In this document: in pieces, positions 1 to 6,770 of the stretch
Layout: each line of letters begins with the position of its first letter
Position numbering within the stretch: the first letter of the stretch is position 1
DNA from: an uncultured Gammaproteobacteria bacterium
Lineage (GTDB): Bacteria > Pseudomonadota > Gammaproteobacteria > Arenicellales > UBA868
DNA: 7,863 nt
Assembly: GCA_913051905.1 (NCBI GenBank)
Contig: CAJXBY010000124.1
Coordinates: 1 to 7,863, forward strand
Reading direction: 5' to 3'
Position numbers and translations under genes: made by a program
The notes under the pieces: model-generated
Databases searched by the model: none
What the model was told of the DNA's origin: nothing
Seen by the model: only the letters and a program-made list of their open reading frames with translations

Positions 1-40
1 TCTTGCGTTTGGCTGATCGCCGGGTCGATCGCTGAGGCAT
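1..40 (-). CDS. Possible 5' end of a divergent gene (partial, unidentified)
   Basis: Reading the minus strand from base 40, an ATG opens a frame with no stop for the 13 codons left in the window, giving MPQRSTRRSAKRK. The piece is strongly basic, as is common at the N-termini of small nucleic-acid-binding proteins and some transcriptional regulators, but it is far too short to identify. Support for a real start is an AAGGAG Shine-Dalgarno-like sequence (bases 57-52 on the minus strand) 11 bases before the ATG, which is slightly long spacing, and a perfect TATAAT hexamer further upstream. If real, it is divergent from the editing-domain/amidase gene and could encode its regulator; that is inference. 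A chance ATG is the main alternative. Confidence 0.35.
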   Translation of the reverse strand, partial: MPQRSTRRSAKRK

Positions 41-145
41 AAAAGGGACAACTCCTTGTCTGTGGCAGAATCCTGATCTGCCGAAAGTCAGCAGCACTTC
101 CAACTTATTATAGCTTCCGCTCTTTAAGAGACACGCTGAACCTAG
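41..145. promoter_or_regulatory. Probable divergent intergenic promoter region
   Basis: This gap has no long ORF. On the minus strand there is a perfect -10 hexamer TATAAT at 112-107; the 17-base-spaced -35 position reads CGTGTC, a poor match, so the promoter would be weak or activator dependent. The same AT-rich core gives TATTAT (106-111) on the plus strand, a possible -10 for the rightward gene, again without a good -35. Two small palindromes flank it: GACAA-CTCC-TTGTC at 47-60 and CTCTTTAAGAG at 120-130. They could be operator half-sites, or in the first case a leader hairpin. All assignments come from inspection only. Confidence 0.35.
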
Positions 146-2152
146 ATGAATAGAACCCCTTACCCCGAGGCTGCGGGCCCAACTGATCCCCGCTGCACGC
201 ACGATCAACTGCTCAGGTTGCTCGACGAGCTGGACATATCCCATAGTACGGTCAATCACGAACCCATGTATACGGTGACTGACAGCAAGAAGCTGCGGTC
301 GACCGATACGGCCGGTGGCTACACAAAAAACCTTTTTCTCCGAAACAAGAAAGGCATCATGTGGCTCGTGACCTGTAACGAGGACCGTCAGGTTGATCTG
401 CGCAGGCTGGCCCATGCACTGGGAGCCGGTCGCTTCTCGTTCGGCTCCATCCCGCGACTGATGCGATTTCTGGGCGTACAGCCGGGCGCTGTGTCACCCC
501 TGGCACTGGTCAACGACACGGGCTGTGCCGTCCGGTTTGCCATTGACGTTTCACTGCTCGATCACAAGGTCATTCACCTGCACCCTTTGGACAACTGCCA
601 CACCACCACGCTGAAGGTGCAAAGCCTGTTACAGTTCGCCGAACACACCGGCCACTCACCCGTTCATCTTGAATTCGGCAACCAGGGTGACGTCCGGCAG
701 GTTGCGGCGACCACGGGCTCGAACACCAATAAAGGAGCAATAAACGTGACACATACCCCCGAGCACGATTCACTGCTTGAGATTTTCACGGCCTTTCGCA
801 ACGGCCAACTCAAGCCCTCTACATTGAACGAGCGGATCGCTGCCCGACATGACGAGACGCTCGGTGCGTACAAACACTGGCTACCGGACCGTGCCCGCGC
901 CACGGCCATGCGGACTGACCAGATCTTCGCAGAGGGTGGCGATCTCGGACCACTCCAGGGCATTCCCGTTTCCGTCAAGGATCTGTACAACGTTAAAGGC
1001 CTGCAGACTTTCGCCGGATCGCCGACCGCGATCCCGGACAAGCTGATGGCTGAAGGACCGTTGATCAGCGACCTGGCTAGGCAGCAGGCTATCTTCACCG
1101 GCAAAACTCATACGGTCGAATTCGCGTTCGGCGGTCTGGGGGTCAACAGCCACTGGGGAACCCCCCGCAACCCCTGGGATGCCACAGAGCACAGGGTGTC
1201 GGGTGGCTCGAGCAGCGGTGCAGGTGTCAGCCTGAAAGAAGGCACCGCACTGCTCGCACTGGGCTCTGATACCGCAGGTTCGGTCCGCATTCCGGCGAGC
1301 ATGACCGGAAATGTCGGATTGAAAACCAGCTACGGCCGATGGTCGCTGAATGGCATATTTCCCCTGAGCCCAACCCTCGACACTGCCGGTATCCTGACCC
1401 GCACCGTGGCCGATGCGGTGTTCGCCTTCGCCGCAATGGATCCAGCACATCAGAACCGCAGCCTTGAATTTGTCGAACAGAGCAGGCGGTGCGATCCGCA
1501 GGATTTCGCTATCGGACGGGGCGACCCTTTGTTATGGGCAGAGTGCGATTCTGGCATTGTCGAGGCCGTCGAAACGGCCCTGGCAGAACTCTCCCGTAAG
1601 GGCGTGCGGCAATCCGAGGTCGAGATGCCGGAAGTCACCCAGGCAGTCGAGTTGCTCCGGGCCGGCAACGTCACCGCGGCGGAAATCCATGAGTTCCTGT
1701 CCTCCGAGATGCCGGCATGGAAGAAAACCCTGGATCCTCTCATTGCCCCGCGCATTCTCGGCGGGTCTGACGTGAAAGCGGCAGAATATCTAGCGCGCCG
1801 CCGGCAGATTACGCAGCTGCAGACCCGGGCGAACCAGAGATTTGGCGCCTTTGATCTCATTGCGAGCCCCACAGTACCGATTACACCGCCGAGACTCGCC
1901 GACGTTGAGGAGATTGAAGGCTATTCACCGCTGAACCTGATGGCGCTGCGGAACACCTGCTCGGGTAACACGCTGGGCCTGTGTTCGATCACACTGCCGG
2001 TCGGACTCGACGCTGCCGGTATGCCGGTCGGTCTGCAGCTGATGTCTCCGCACGGCAGTGAGGAAAAGCTGCTGGCTGCAGCCTTGTGTATCGAGCGCCT
2101 GATCGGCAGTTCGGCCGAACGGCTTGGCCGTCCTCCAATGATCTCAGACTGA
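146..2152 (+). CDS. YbaK/PrdX-type tRNA-editing domain fused in frame to an amidase-signature hydrolase
   Basis: This 668-residue frame holds two complete proteins. Residues ~18-178 are a free-standing ProRS-INS-like editing domain of the PrdX/ProXp-ala class. It has the conserved lysine region GGYTKNLFLRNKKG (K61), GVQPGAVSPLALVND (110-124) and HPLDNCHTTTL (146-156). This family hydrolyses mischarged aminoacyl-tRNA such as Ala-tRNA(Pro) in the cytosol, and its members are usually about 160-180 residues. Residues ~201-668 are an amidase-signature enzyme with triad K278, S355 (cis-Ser) and S379 (GSDTAGSVR); the 24-residue spacing of the two serines matches FAAH (217/241). A ~22-residue poor linker (179-200) joins them and contains an internal RBS and GTG. 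The ATG at 146 has no clear Shine-Dalgarno, though the domain needs a start here. The gene is 6 bases from nudF. It may be a true fusion, a lost stop codon, or a sequencing indel hiding two genes. The substrate is unknown. Confidence 0.85.
   Translation: MNRTPYPEAAGPTDPRCTHDQLLRLLDELDISHSTVNHEPMYTVTDSKKLRSTDTAGGYTKNLFLRNKKGIMWLVTCNEDRQVDLRRLAHALGAGRFSFGSIPRLMRFLGVQPGAVSPLALVNDTGCAVRFAIDVSLLDHKVIHLHPLDNCHTTTLKVQSLLQFAEHTGHSPVHLEFGNQGDVRQVAATTGSNTNKGAINVTHTPEHDSLLEIFTAFRNGQLKPSTLNERIAARHDETLGAYKHWLPDRARATAMRTDQIFAEGGDLGPLQGIPVSVKDLYNVKGLQTFAGSPTAIPDKLMAEGPLISDLARQQAIFTGKTHTVEFAFGGLGVNSHWGTPRNPWDATEHRVSGGSSSGAGVSLKEGTALLALGSDTAGSVRIPASMTGNVGLKTSYGRWSLNGIFPLSPTLDTAGILTRTVADAVFAFAAMDPAHQNRSLEFVEQSRRCDPQDFAIGRGDPLLWAECDSGIVEAVETALAELSRKGVRQSEVEMPEVTQAVELLRAGNVTAAEIHEFLSSEMPAWKKTLDPLIAPRILGGSDVKAAEYLARRRQITQLQTRANQRFGAFDLIASPTVPITPPRLADVEEIEGYSPLNLMALRNTCSGNTLGLCSITLPVGLDAAGMPVGLQLMSPHGSEEKLLAAALCIERLIGSSAERLGRPPMISD
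731..737 (+). promoter_or_regulatory. Internal Shine-Dalgarno for the amidase part
   Basis: AAAGGAG lies 8 bases before an in-frame GTG (746-748), which is ideal spacing. It sits exactly in the linker between the editing domain and the amidase. The start at 146 has no comparable ribosome-binding site. This decides in favour of separate initiation of the amidase, whether or not the long fusion is also made. Confidence 0.7.
746..2152 (+). CDS. Amidase-signature hydrolase from internal GTG start (alternative product, 468 aa)
   Basis: Initiation at the GTG corresponding to residue 201 of the long frame gives a 468-residue protein, the usual size of stand-alone bacterial amidase-signature enzymes. 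They hydrolyse linear amides to acid and ammonia in the cytosol. In this numbering the triad is K78, S155 and S179. The glycine/serine-rich core (GGSSSGAG, GSDTAGSVR, then GLKTSYGRWS) and the C-terminal PVGLQLMSP block are intact, so it should be active. It resembles GatA-like amidases, but no gatB or gatC is nearby, so a catabolic amidase is more likely than a tRNA amidotransferase subunit. Proximity to the convergent hyuAB genes would fit hydrolysis of an amide or carbamoyl intermediate, which is inference. It is reported separately because its own ribosome-binding site is better than that of the longer frame. Confidence 0.6.
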   Translation: MTHTPEHDSLLEIFTAFRNGQLKPSTLNERIAARHDETLGAYKHWLPDRARATAMRTDQIFAEGGDLGPLQGIPVSVKDLYNVKGLQTFAGSPTAIPDKLMAEGPLISDLARQQAIFTGKTHTVEFAFGGLGVNSHWGTPRNPWDATEHRVSGGSSSGAGVSLKEGTALLALGSDTAGSVRIPASMTGNVGLKTSYGRWSLNGIFPLSPTLDTAGILTRTVADAVFAFAAMDPAHQNRSLEFVEQSRRCDPQDFAIGRGDPLLWAECDSGIVEAVETALAELSRKGVRQSEVEMPEVTQAVELLRAGNVTAAEIHEFLSSEMPAWKKTLDPLIAPRILGGSDVKAAEYLARRRQITQLQTRANQRFGAFDLIASPTVPITPPRLADVEEIEGYSPLNLMALRNTCSGNTLGLCSITLPVGLDAAGMPVGLQLMSPHGSEEKLLAAALCIERLIGSSAERLGRPPMISD

Positions 2153-2158
2153 ATCTCG

Positions 2159-2794
2159 ATGGGTGAAGACAAAAAAACACGCCAGCCGATCGGCGTCCGT
2201 CTTCACCGCCGGGAATCCCTCTATAGCGGCTTTCTTGACGTTGACCTCTACGAGGTGTCCCATGAACTCTATGGCGGAGGCTGGAGCAACGTTCTGGACC
2301 GGGAAGTTATGCACCGCAAAGAGATTGCCGCTGTACTGCCCTTTGACCCTGTCCGGCAGGAGGTCGTACTGATCGAACAGTTTCGGGTCGGGGCCTGGGC
2401 CGGCAACTGGCCTCATCCCTGGTTGCTGGAATGTATTGCGGGTGTAATGGAAGACGGCGAGAGCGCCGGCGAAGTCGCCCTACGCGAAGCCGAAGAAGAA
2501 GCCAGCTGCCGGATCCTGGAACTGGAACTGATCGGACGGTTCTTCACTACACCTGGTGGCAGTTCGGAACTGGTCAACCTGTTCTGCGGGCGCGTCGACG
2601 CCGCAGGTGTCGGAGGTATTCACGGCCTGGCTGACGAAGGAGAAAACATCAAGGCCTCGGTGTGGTCGCTCTCCGATGCGCTGTCACTTGTTGAAGACGG
2701 ACAACTCTGTAATGCCAAGACGCTGGTCGCCTTGCAGTGGCTGACTCTCAATCACCTCCGGCTGACATCCAACTGGTGTGGGGCTGACCGGTGA
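2159..2794 (+). CDS. nudF: NudF-like ADP-ribose pyrophosphatase (Nudix hydrolase)
   Basis: A cytosolic Nudix hydrolase expected to split ADP-ribose into AMP and ribose 5-phosphate with Mg2+. At 211 residues it is about the size of E. coli NudF and shares its landmarks as I remember them: LPFDPVRQEVVLIEQFR (60-76), PWLLECIAGVMEDGES (87-102), TPGGSSE (131-137), GIHGLADE (153-160) and NAKTLVALQWL (185-195). The Nudix box spans residues 95-117, with metal-binding glutamates in REAEEEAS (109-116). The usual glycine of the box is serine here (S116). The ATG is 6 bases after the amidase stop, in the same frame, with no Shine-Dalgarno, so translation probably depends on coupling to the upstream gene. 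In enterobacteria nudF sits near tolC and cpdA; here it is beside an amidase, so it could be a second, specialised copy. The family is certain; the exact substrate is less so. Confidence 0.9.
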   Translation: MGEDKKTRQPIGVRLHRRESLYSGFLDVDLYEVSHELYGGGWSNVLDREVMHRKEIAAVLPFDPVRQEVVLIEQFRVGAWAGNWPHPWLLECIAGVMEDGESAGEVALREAEEEASCRILELELIGRFFTTPGGSSELVNLFCGRVDAAGVGGIHGLADEGENIKASVWSLSDALSLVEDGQLCNAKTLVALQWLTLNHLRLTSNWCGADR

Positions 2795-2875
2795 ACCACG
2801 TCGGCAGATGACGACGCACGATAGCGTCACGCAGCCCGTTCCGATACAGCGTCACCTACAACCCGAAACCCAAGC
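2795..2875. other. Convergent intergenic gap, no clear terminator
   Basis: Two transcription units meet here, so a bidirectional terminator would be expected. I see only a weak inverted repeat (TGACG...CGTCA, five-base arms) with no T-tract on either strand. The octamer AGCGTCAC occurs twice, at 2823-2830 and 2848-2855, 25 bases apart. No ORF fits. Confidence 0.5.
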
Positions 2876-4609
2876 TCAGCGCGGCAGATCTCCCCGTAAT
2901 GCTTGGGTTTCAACCGCATCTAGGTTGCCATCGGGCTGCAACTTGACGCGGTAATGCTCCTCGGCACTTTGCCGGGATACGATTCCGTTCTTGACATCCC
3001 GTGCAACCTTCTCAGGATCGCGTGCGACCGGGTCGCCGAAACCCCCGCCACCAGCAATTTCAAGCACCAGAGAATCGCCGGCCGGTATATGCTGCTGCCC
3101 TTTGGGTCGAAGTGCTCCCCCGGAACCCAGATAGACCTTGCCCGGACGTCCGTCGTGACCCCCGTTACGGCCCCGCGGTGCATTGTCCACCCGTTCGTAC
3201 ATGGCAAGCACGTCGAACGGGATACCGTCGATGCCGCCGATTTCAATCACCTGACCGCACCCACCACGATGGGTTCCGGGCCCACCCGAGCCTTCACGGA
3301 ACTCCTTGCGCCAGAAAACCACTGGTGAAATCGCCTCCGTGGCTTCCACCGGGATGCCGCGAATACCACTCGGGAAAGCGGTCACGCTCAACCCATCTTT
3401 GGTCGGTCGCGCACCCATGCCCCCGGCATTGAAATGGAGCAGGTCAAATGCCGGAATCTCGCCATCGAAATCGGCCGCCCCCTCGACCGCCGGGCCGCCC
3501 CTGAGCTGCACGTTCCACAGAGACGCCGATCCTTCGGCCTGGCATCCCGAGTCCAGGACCTGGTGTAGACAACCCAGCACCGTATCGGGCAGCAGATGGC
3601 CGATGATATGCCGGGCGGCAACGGCGAACGGCCGCTGAACGTTCAGAATACATCCCTCAGGCGCGGAAAACGTGATCGGCAGCAGCGACCCGTAGTTGTT
3701 TGGAATATCCGGCGCAACCGAACACTTCACACCGAAGCAGGTGTAGGCTTTGGTGTAGTTCAGAACCACATTGATTCCAAAGTTACTGGCTGGCGACGTA
3801 CCGCTGTAGTCCACGTGAATAAAATCGTCCCCTACTGTCAGTTCCGCAGCGAGTGTCACGGGCTGGTCGTAGCCGTCCATCGTGACGCTGTTGGAATATT
3901 TTCCATTACGTAGCTTGCTGATTCTTTCGATCGTTGCAAGTCTCGAGTTCTCAATGATGAATTCACCGAGTGCCTCCAGGTTATCCTCACCGAATTCTTC
4001 CAGCATGCGTACCAGCCGCTCACTGCCGATGTCATTGGCCCCGGCGAAGGCATAAATATCACCGATGACCTGGCGGGGCTCGCGGACGTTGGTTTGAAGA
4101 ATATCCATGAGCACTTCGTTGACCTCGCCTTTTCGGAACAGGTGCATGACCGGGATATTCACGCCCTCTTCAAAGACCTGGTTGGCATCCGGCCCGAAAC
4201 CCCGTCCGCCGATGTCCACCACGTGGCAGGTATTGGCAAACAGGCCGACCACTTTGCCGCGGTGAAAGGTCGGGGTCACGACAGTCACGTCGTGCAGGTG
4301 ACCGGAGGTTTTCCAGGGATCGTTAGTGATATAGACATCACCAGGCTCCATGGTGTCGACCGGATATTTGGCGATGAAATGGACGATGGCTTCTGCCATG
4401 GCGTTGATGTGGCCGGGCGTTCCGGTCACCGCCTGGGCGAGCATTCGGCCTTGGTTGTCGAATACCGCGGCCGCCAGATCACCCGCTTCACGAACACTCG
4501 TTGAAAAAGCTGTTCGCACCAGCGTTTGCGCCTGCTCCTCCACCACAGAGATCAGCCGATTCCACATGATCTGTTTGCGGATTGATGATACTCCGGTACC
4601 CGAGCTCAT
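2876..4609 (-). CDS. hyuB: Hydantoinase B / 5-oxoprolinase family subunit (HyuB)
   Basis: This is the B subunit of an ATP-dependent hydantoinase/5-oxoprolinase-type enzyme. In this family the B subunit works with HyuA, which supplies the phosphorylation step, to open a cyclic amide or, in relatives, to carboxylate a ketone. At 577 residues it is of typical length and complete. Hallmarks are TNDPWKTSGHLHDVTV (95-110, with likely metal or catalytic H104, H106 and D107), CHVVDIGG (128-135), FEEGVNIP (146-153), and a C-terminal glycine-rich block with GAGGPGTHRGG-like (REGSGGPGTHRGG) and GGGGFGDP signatures ending in the usual DVxxGxVS repeat. The ATG follows AGGGGA (4622-4617, minus strand) by 7 bases. 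It overlaps the hyuA stop in an ATGA, so the two subunits are translationally coupled. Substrate (N-methylhydantoin, 5-oxoproline, or other) cannot be told from sequence alone. Confidence 0.92.
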   Translation of the reverse strand: MSSGTGVSSIRKQIMWNRLISVVEEQAQTLVRTAFSTSVREAGDLAAAVFDNQGRMLAQAVTGTPGHINAMAEAIVHFIAKYPVDTMEPGDVYITNDPWKTSGHLHDVTVVTPTFHRGKVVGLFANTCHVVDIGGRGFGPDANQVFEEGVNIPVMHLFRKGEVNEVLMDILQTNVREPRQVIGDIYAFAGANDIGSERLVRMLEEFGEDNLEALGEFIIENSRLATIERISKLRNGKYSNSVTMDGYDQPVTLAAELTVGDDFIHVDYSGTSPASNFGINVVLNYTKAYTCFGVKCSVAPDIPNNYGSLLPITFSAPEGCILNVQRPFAVAARHIIGHLLPDTVLGCLHQVLDSGCQAEGSASLWNVQLRGGPAVEGAADFDGEIPAFDLLHFNAGGMGARPTKDGLSVTAFPSGIRGIPVEATEAISPVVFWRKEFREGSGGPGTHRGGCGQVIEIGGIDGIPFDVLAMYERVDNAPRGRNGGHDGRPGKVYLGSGGALRPKGQQHIPAGDSLVLEIAGGGGFGDPVARDPEKVARDVKNGIVSRQSAEEHYRVKLQPDGNLDAVETQALRGDLPR

Positions 4610-6741
4610 GTTTCTTTCCCCTGTGTTTCCCTGGCTTCCAGAATAATGAATTCCGAACGAATAACCCTGGCACGAAAACGCGCTGAAACCACGGTAGCCG
4701 TGTCTTTTTCAACGATCACCGCTGGACCGTCGATTACATGGCCAGGCTCGAGGGTGGATCGATCAAAGACCGGTGCCTGTTCGAACTCCCCCCGCTCGGC
4801 GTTCATGAGCATGCGCTGCCCGATTGGACTGGCTTCGGCCGGCTCGTCCAGATCATCGAGATTCAGTGTCTCTTGGTGGCGCAGTGTCGTGACGAGCAGT
4901 GTCCACGTGAGTATCTCGACTTCCAGCCCAGGAATGGTTCGCTCGTATAGACGATGATACTCCTGTTCAAAAGCGACCTGCAGCATCTCACGTGAATCGT
5001 CGTCCAGCTGGTCCTGCCTGACCACCACAGGTATTTCAACACTGACCTCGTGTCCTTGTCCCATGTAGCGCATAAATGCGGTCCGAGTTTCCTTCGTTTC
5101 CTGGCCGCCCGCACCCAGGTTGACGACGCCGTAGGCCTCATCCCGCATCGCCTGGATCAGCTGATTGGTCTGTGTAATATCGAGCTGATCGAGTCTCTGG
5201 TAGTGGCTGCGAATGACCTCATAAGCGACGGGTGCACGTAGAAACCCCAGCGCTGATCCGACACCGGCACCTGGTGGAATGACGATCCGGTCAATATTGA
5301 GTTTCTCGCCCAGTCTGGAAGCGTGAATGGGCGCAGCACCCCCGAAAGCAACCAGCGCTCGTTTTTCTATGTTTTTGCCACTCTCTATCGCGTGCACCCG
5401 CGCAGCATTGGCCATGTTCTCATCCACGATCTCAGAAACCCCCATGGCAGCGTAGGCCGTCTCGAATTCCATTCGTTCGCCGATTACGCGATCCAGGGCC
5501 AGTCCGGCAGCTGCCGCATCGAGCCGCATGGAACCGCCGGCAAAGTTGTCGGGGTCGATTCTTCCCAGCACGACATCGGCATCGGTCACTGTCGGCGCAT
5601 CACCGCCGCGCCCATAGCTGGCCGGTCCAGGCTCTGACCCCGCACTCTCCGGACCGACACTGATCCGCTTCATGGCATCCACCCCGGCAATAGAGCCACC
5701 GCCGGCCCCGATCTCGACCATCTCTATGACCGGAATCTTGAGGGGAATACCGCTACCTTTGAGAAACCGGTACTCTCGGGCGACCTCGAAAAAGCGCGAG
5801 GTCTGGGGCTGTCCCTCATCAATCAGGCAGATCTTTGCCGTCGTGCCCCCCATGTCGTAGGACAGCACCTCAGACAAGCCGAGCAGGTTGGCAATATGAC
5901 TACTGAAGATGGCACCCCCGGCCGGACCCGATTCGACCAGCCGCACTGGGAAACGGATCGCAGTTTCGAGCGTGGTGATCCCGCCACCGGACAGCATCAA
6001 AAAGAGCGGACAGTCAAAACCGTCACCGCGCAGCAGACTGTCTAGAGACCGCAGGTGACTGCTCATCAGAGGCTGCACGTACGCGTTGGCACAGGCCGTC
6101 GAGATCCGTTCGAACTCCCGCATTTCCGGAGCGACTTCCGACGACAGTGTCACCTCCAGTTCCGGCAGCTGGGTCAGAATGATGTCGCGGGCCCGTTGCT
6201 CATGGTCCGCATTCCGATAGCTGTGCAAGAACCCGATGGCAACGCTTTTGACACCCTGCCGTTGAAGGTCAGGCACCAATTGGGCCACGTGATTCTCGTC
6301 AATGGGCAACAGAACCTGACCCGCCGCACCCATTCGTTCGGGGACCCCAAAACGCAGTGAACGGGGCACCAGAGGCGAAGGCAGGTCTATGTTGACATCG
6401 TACTGCTCGAACCGGTTTTCGTTCCGGATTTCAATGCTGTCACGAAACCCTTGGGTGGTCAGCAGGGCGACCGGTGATCCCCGACGCTCGATCAGCAAAT
6501 TGGTGGCGAGCGTCGTTCCGTAGATCATAATATCGACTGCACCCGGCCCGATGCCAGCCTCTGACAGCACGTGCCGCACACCGTTGAGCACCCCTTCCTC
6601 TGGATTCTCCCGGGTCGTCAAGGTTTTGGCTGTGAACTGTCCCGGCGGACCCTCCAGTGCGACATCTGTAAAAGTTCCGCCGATATCGACTGCAAGACGC
6701 ACACTTTCTGAGGGGTTGGTCATCAGCTCATCGTCCTGCAT
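4606..6741 (-). CDS. hyuA: Hydantoinase A / 5-oxoprolinase family subunit (HyuA)
   Basis: The ATP-binding subunit paired with HyuB, cytosolic, from the actin/Hsp70/acetate-kinase-like fold group. Visible motifs in order: DIGGTFTD (19-26, phosphate binding), YGTTLATN (74-81), LSGGGI (250-255), VESGPAGG (269-276), DMGGTTAK (296-303), EIGAGGGS (343-350), GPESAGSEPGPASYGRGG (363-380), DADVVLGR (387-394), FGGAAPIHA (466-474) and PPGAGVGSALG (489-499). The length, 711 residues, is normal and nothing is broken. Two starts are possible. The ATG at 6741 has no Shine-Dalgarno, while the ATG at 6723 (residue 7, MTNPSES) follows AGGA by 10 bases and gives 705 residues; I favour 6723. The gene lies 29 bases downstream of the threonine-aldolase fragment and overlaps hyuB by 4 bases, so all three were probably one operon. 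Acetone/acetophenone carboxylase-type relatives share these motifs, so the reaction is not fixed. Confidence 0.93.
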   Translation of the reverse strand: MQDDELMTNPSESVRLAVDIGGTFTDVALEGPPGQFTAKTLTTRENPEEGVLNGVRHVLSEAGIGPGAVDIMIYGTTLATNLLIERRGSPVALLTTQGFRDSIEIRNENRFEQYDVNIDLPSPLVPRSLRFGVPERMGAAGQVLLPIDENHVAQLVPDLQRQGVKSVAIGFLHSYRNADHEQRARDIILTQLPELEVTLSSEVAPEMREFERISTACANAYVQPLMSSHLRSLDSLLRGDGFDCPLFLMLSGGGITTLETAIRFPVRLVESGPAGGAIFSSHIANLLGLSEVLSYDMGGTTAKICLIDEGQPQTSRFFEVAREYRFLKGSGIPLKIPVIEMVEIGAGGGSIAGVDAMKRISVGPESAGSEPGPASYGRGGDAPTVTDADVVLGRIDPDNFAGGSMRLDAAAAGLALDRVIGERMEFETAYAAMGVSEIVDENMANAARVHAIESGKNIEKRALVAFGGAAPIHASRLGEKLNIDRIVIPPGAGVGSALGFLRAPVAYEVIRSHYQRLDQLDITQTNQLIQAMRDEAYGVVNLGAGGQETKETRTAFMRYMGQGHEVSVEIPVVVRQDQLDDDSREMLQVAFEQEYHRLYERTIPGLEVEILTWTLLVTTLRHQETLNLDDLDEPAEASPIGQRMLMNAERGEFEQAPVFDRSTLEPGHVIDGPAVIVEKDTATVVSARFRARVIRSEFIILEARETQGKET
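4617..4622 (-). promoter_or_regulatory. Shine-Dalgarno of hyuB inside hyuA 3' end
   Basis: AGGGGA on the minus strand lies 7 bases before the hyuB ATG and within the last codons of hyuA. With the ATGA overlap this supports re-initiation and balanced synthesis of the two subunits. Confidence 0.65.
6734..6737 (-). promoter_or_regulatory. Candidate Shine-Dalgarno favouring the shorter hyuA start
   Basis: AGGA on the minus strand, 10 bases before the in-frame ATG at 6723. Bases just before the longer start at 6741 (CAGAATCACAATTA) show no purine-rich site. This makes the 705-residue form of HyuA more likely. Confidence 0.45.
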
Positions 6742-6770
6742 TAATTGTGATTCTGTTCGGCCCGGCCGAA

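Noticed and set aside
881..1450. Minus-strand 189-codon open frame inside the amidase region
   Set aside because: It lies wholly opposite the catalytic core of the amidase, whose motifs are intact, and its translation shows no recognisable domain; a GC-rich shadow frame.
1450..1872. Minus-strand 140-codon frame opposite the amidase C-terminal half
   Set aside because: Ser/Arg-rich translation without domain features, typical of antisense frames in GC-rich genes.
146..2152. GatA subunit of the tRNA-dependent amidotransferase, suggested by the tRNA-editing partner
   Set aside because: Triad and core are shared by the whole amidase-signature family; no gatB or gatC is nearby, so a tRNA amidotransferase role is not supported.
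3001..3432. Plus-strand 143-codon frame opposite hyuB
   Set aside because: Arg/Pro/His-rich composition and full overlap with well-conserved HyuB motifs make it a shadow.
4094..4504. Plus-strand 136-codon frame opposite the HyuB N-terminus
   Set aside because: Its apparent His/Asp-rich protein is the complement of the conserved HyuB metal-site region; no ribosome-binding site and no recognisable family.
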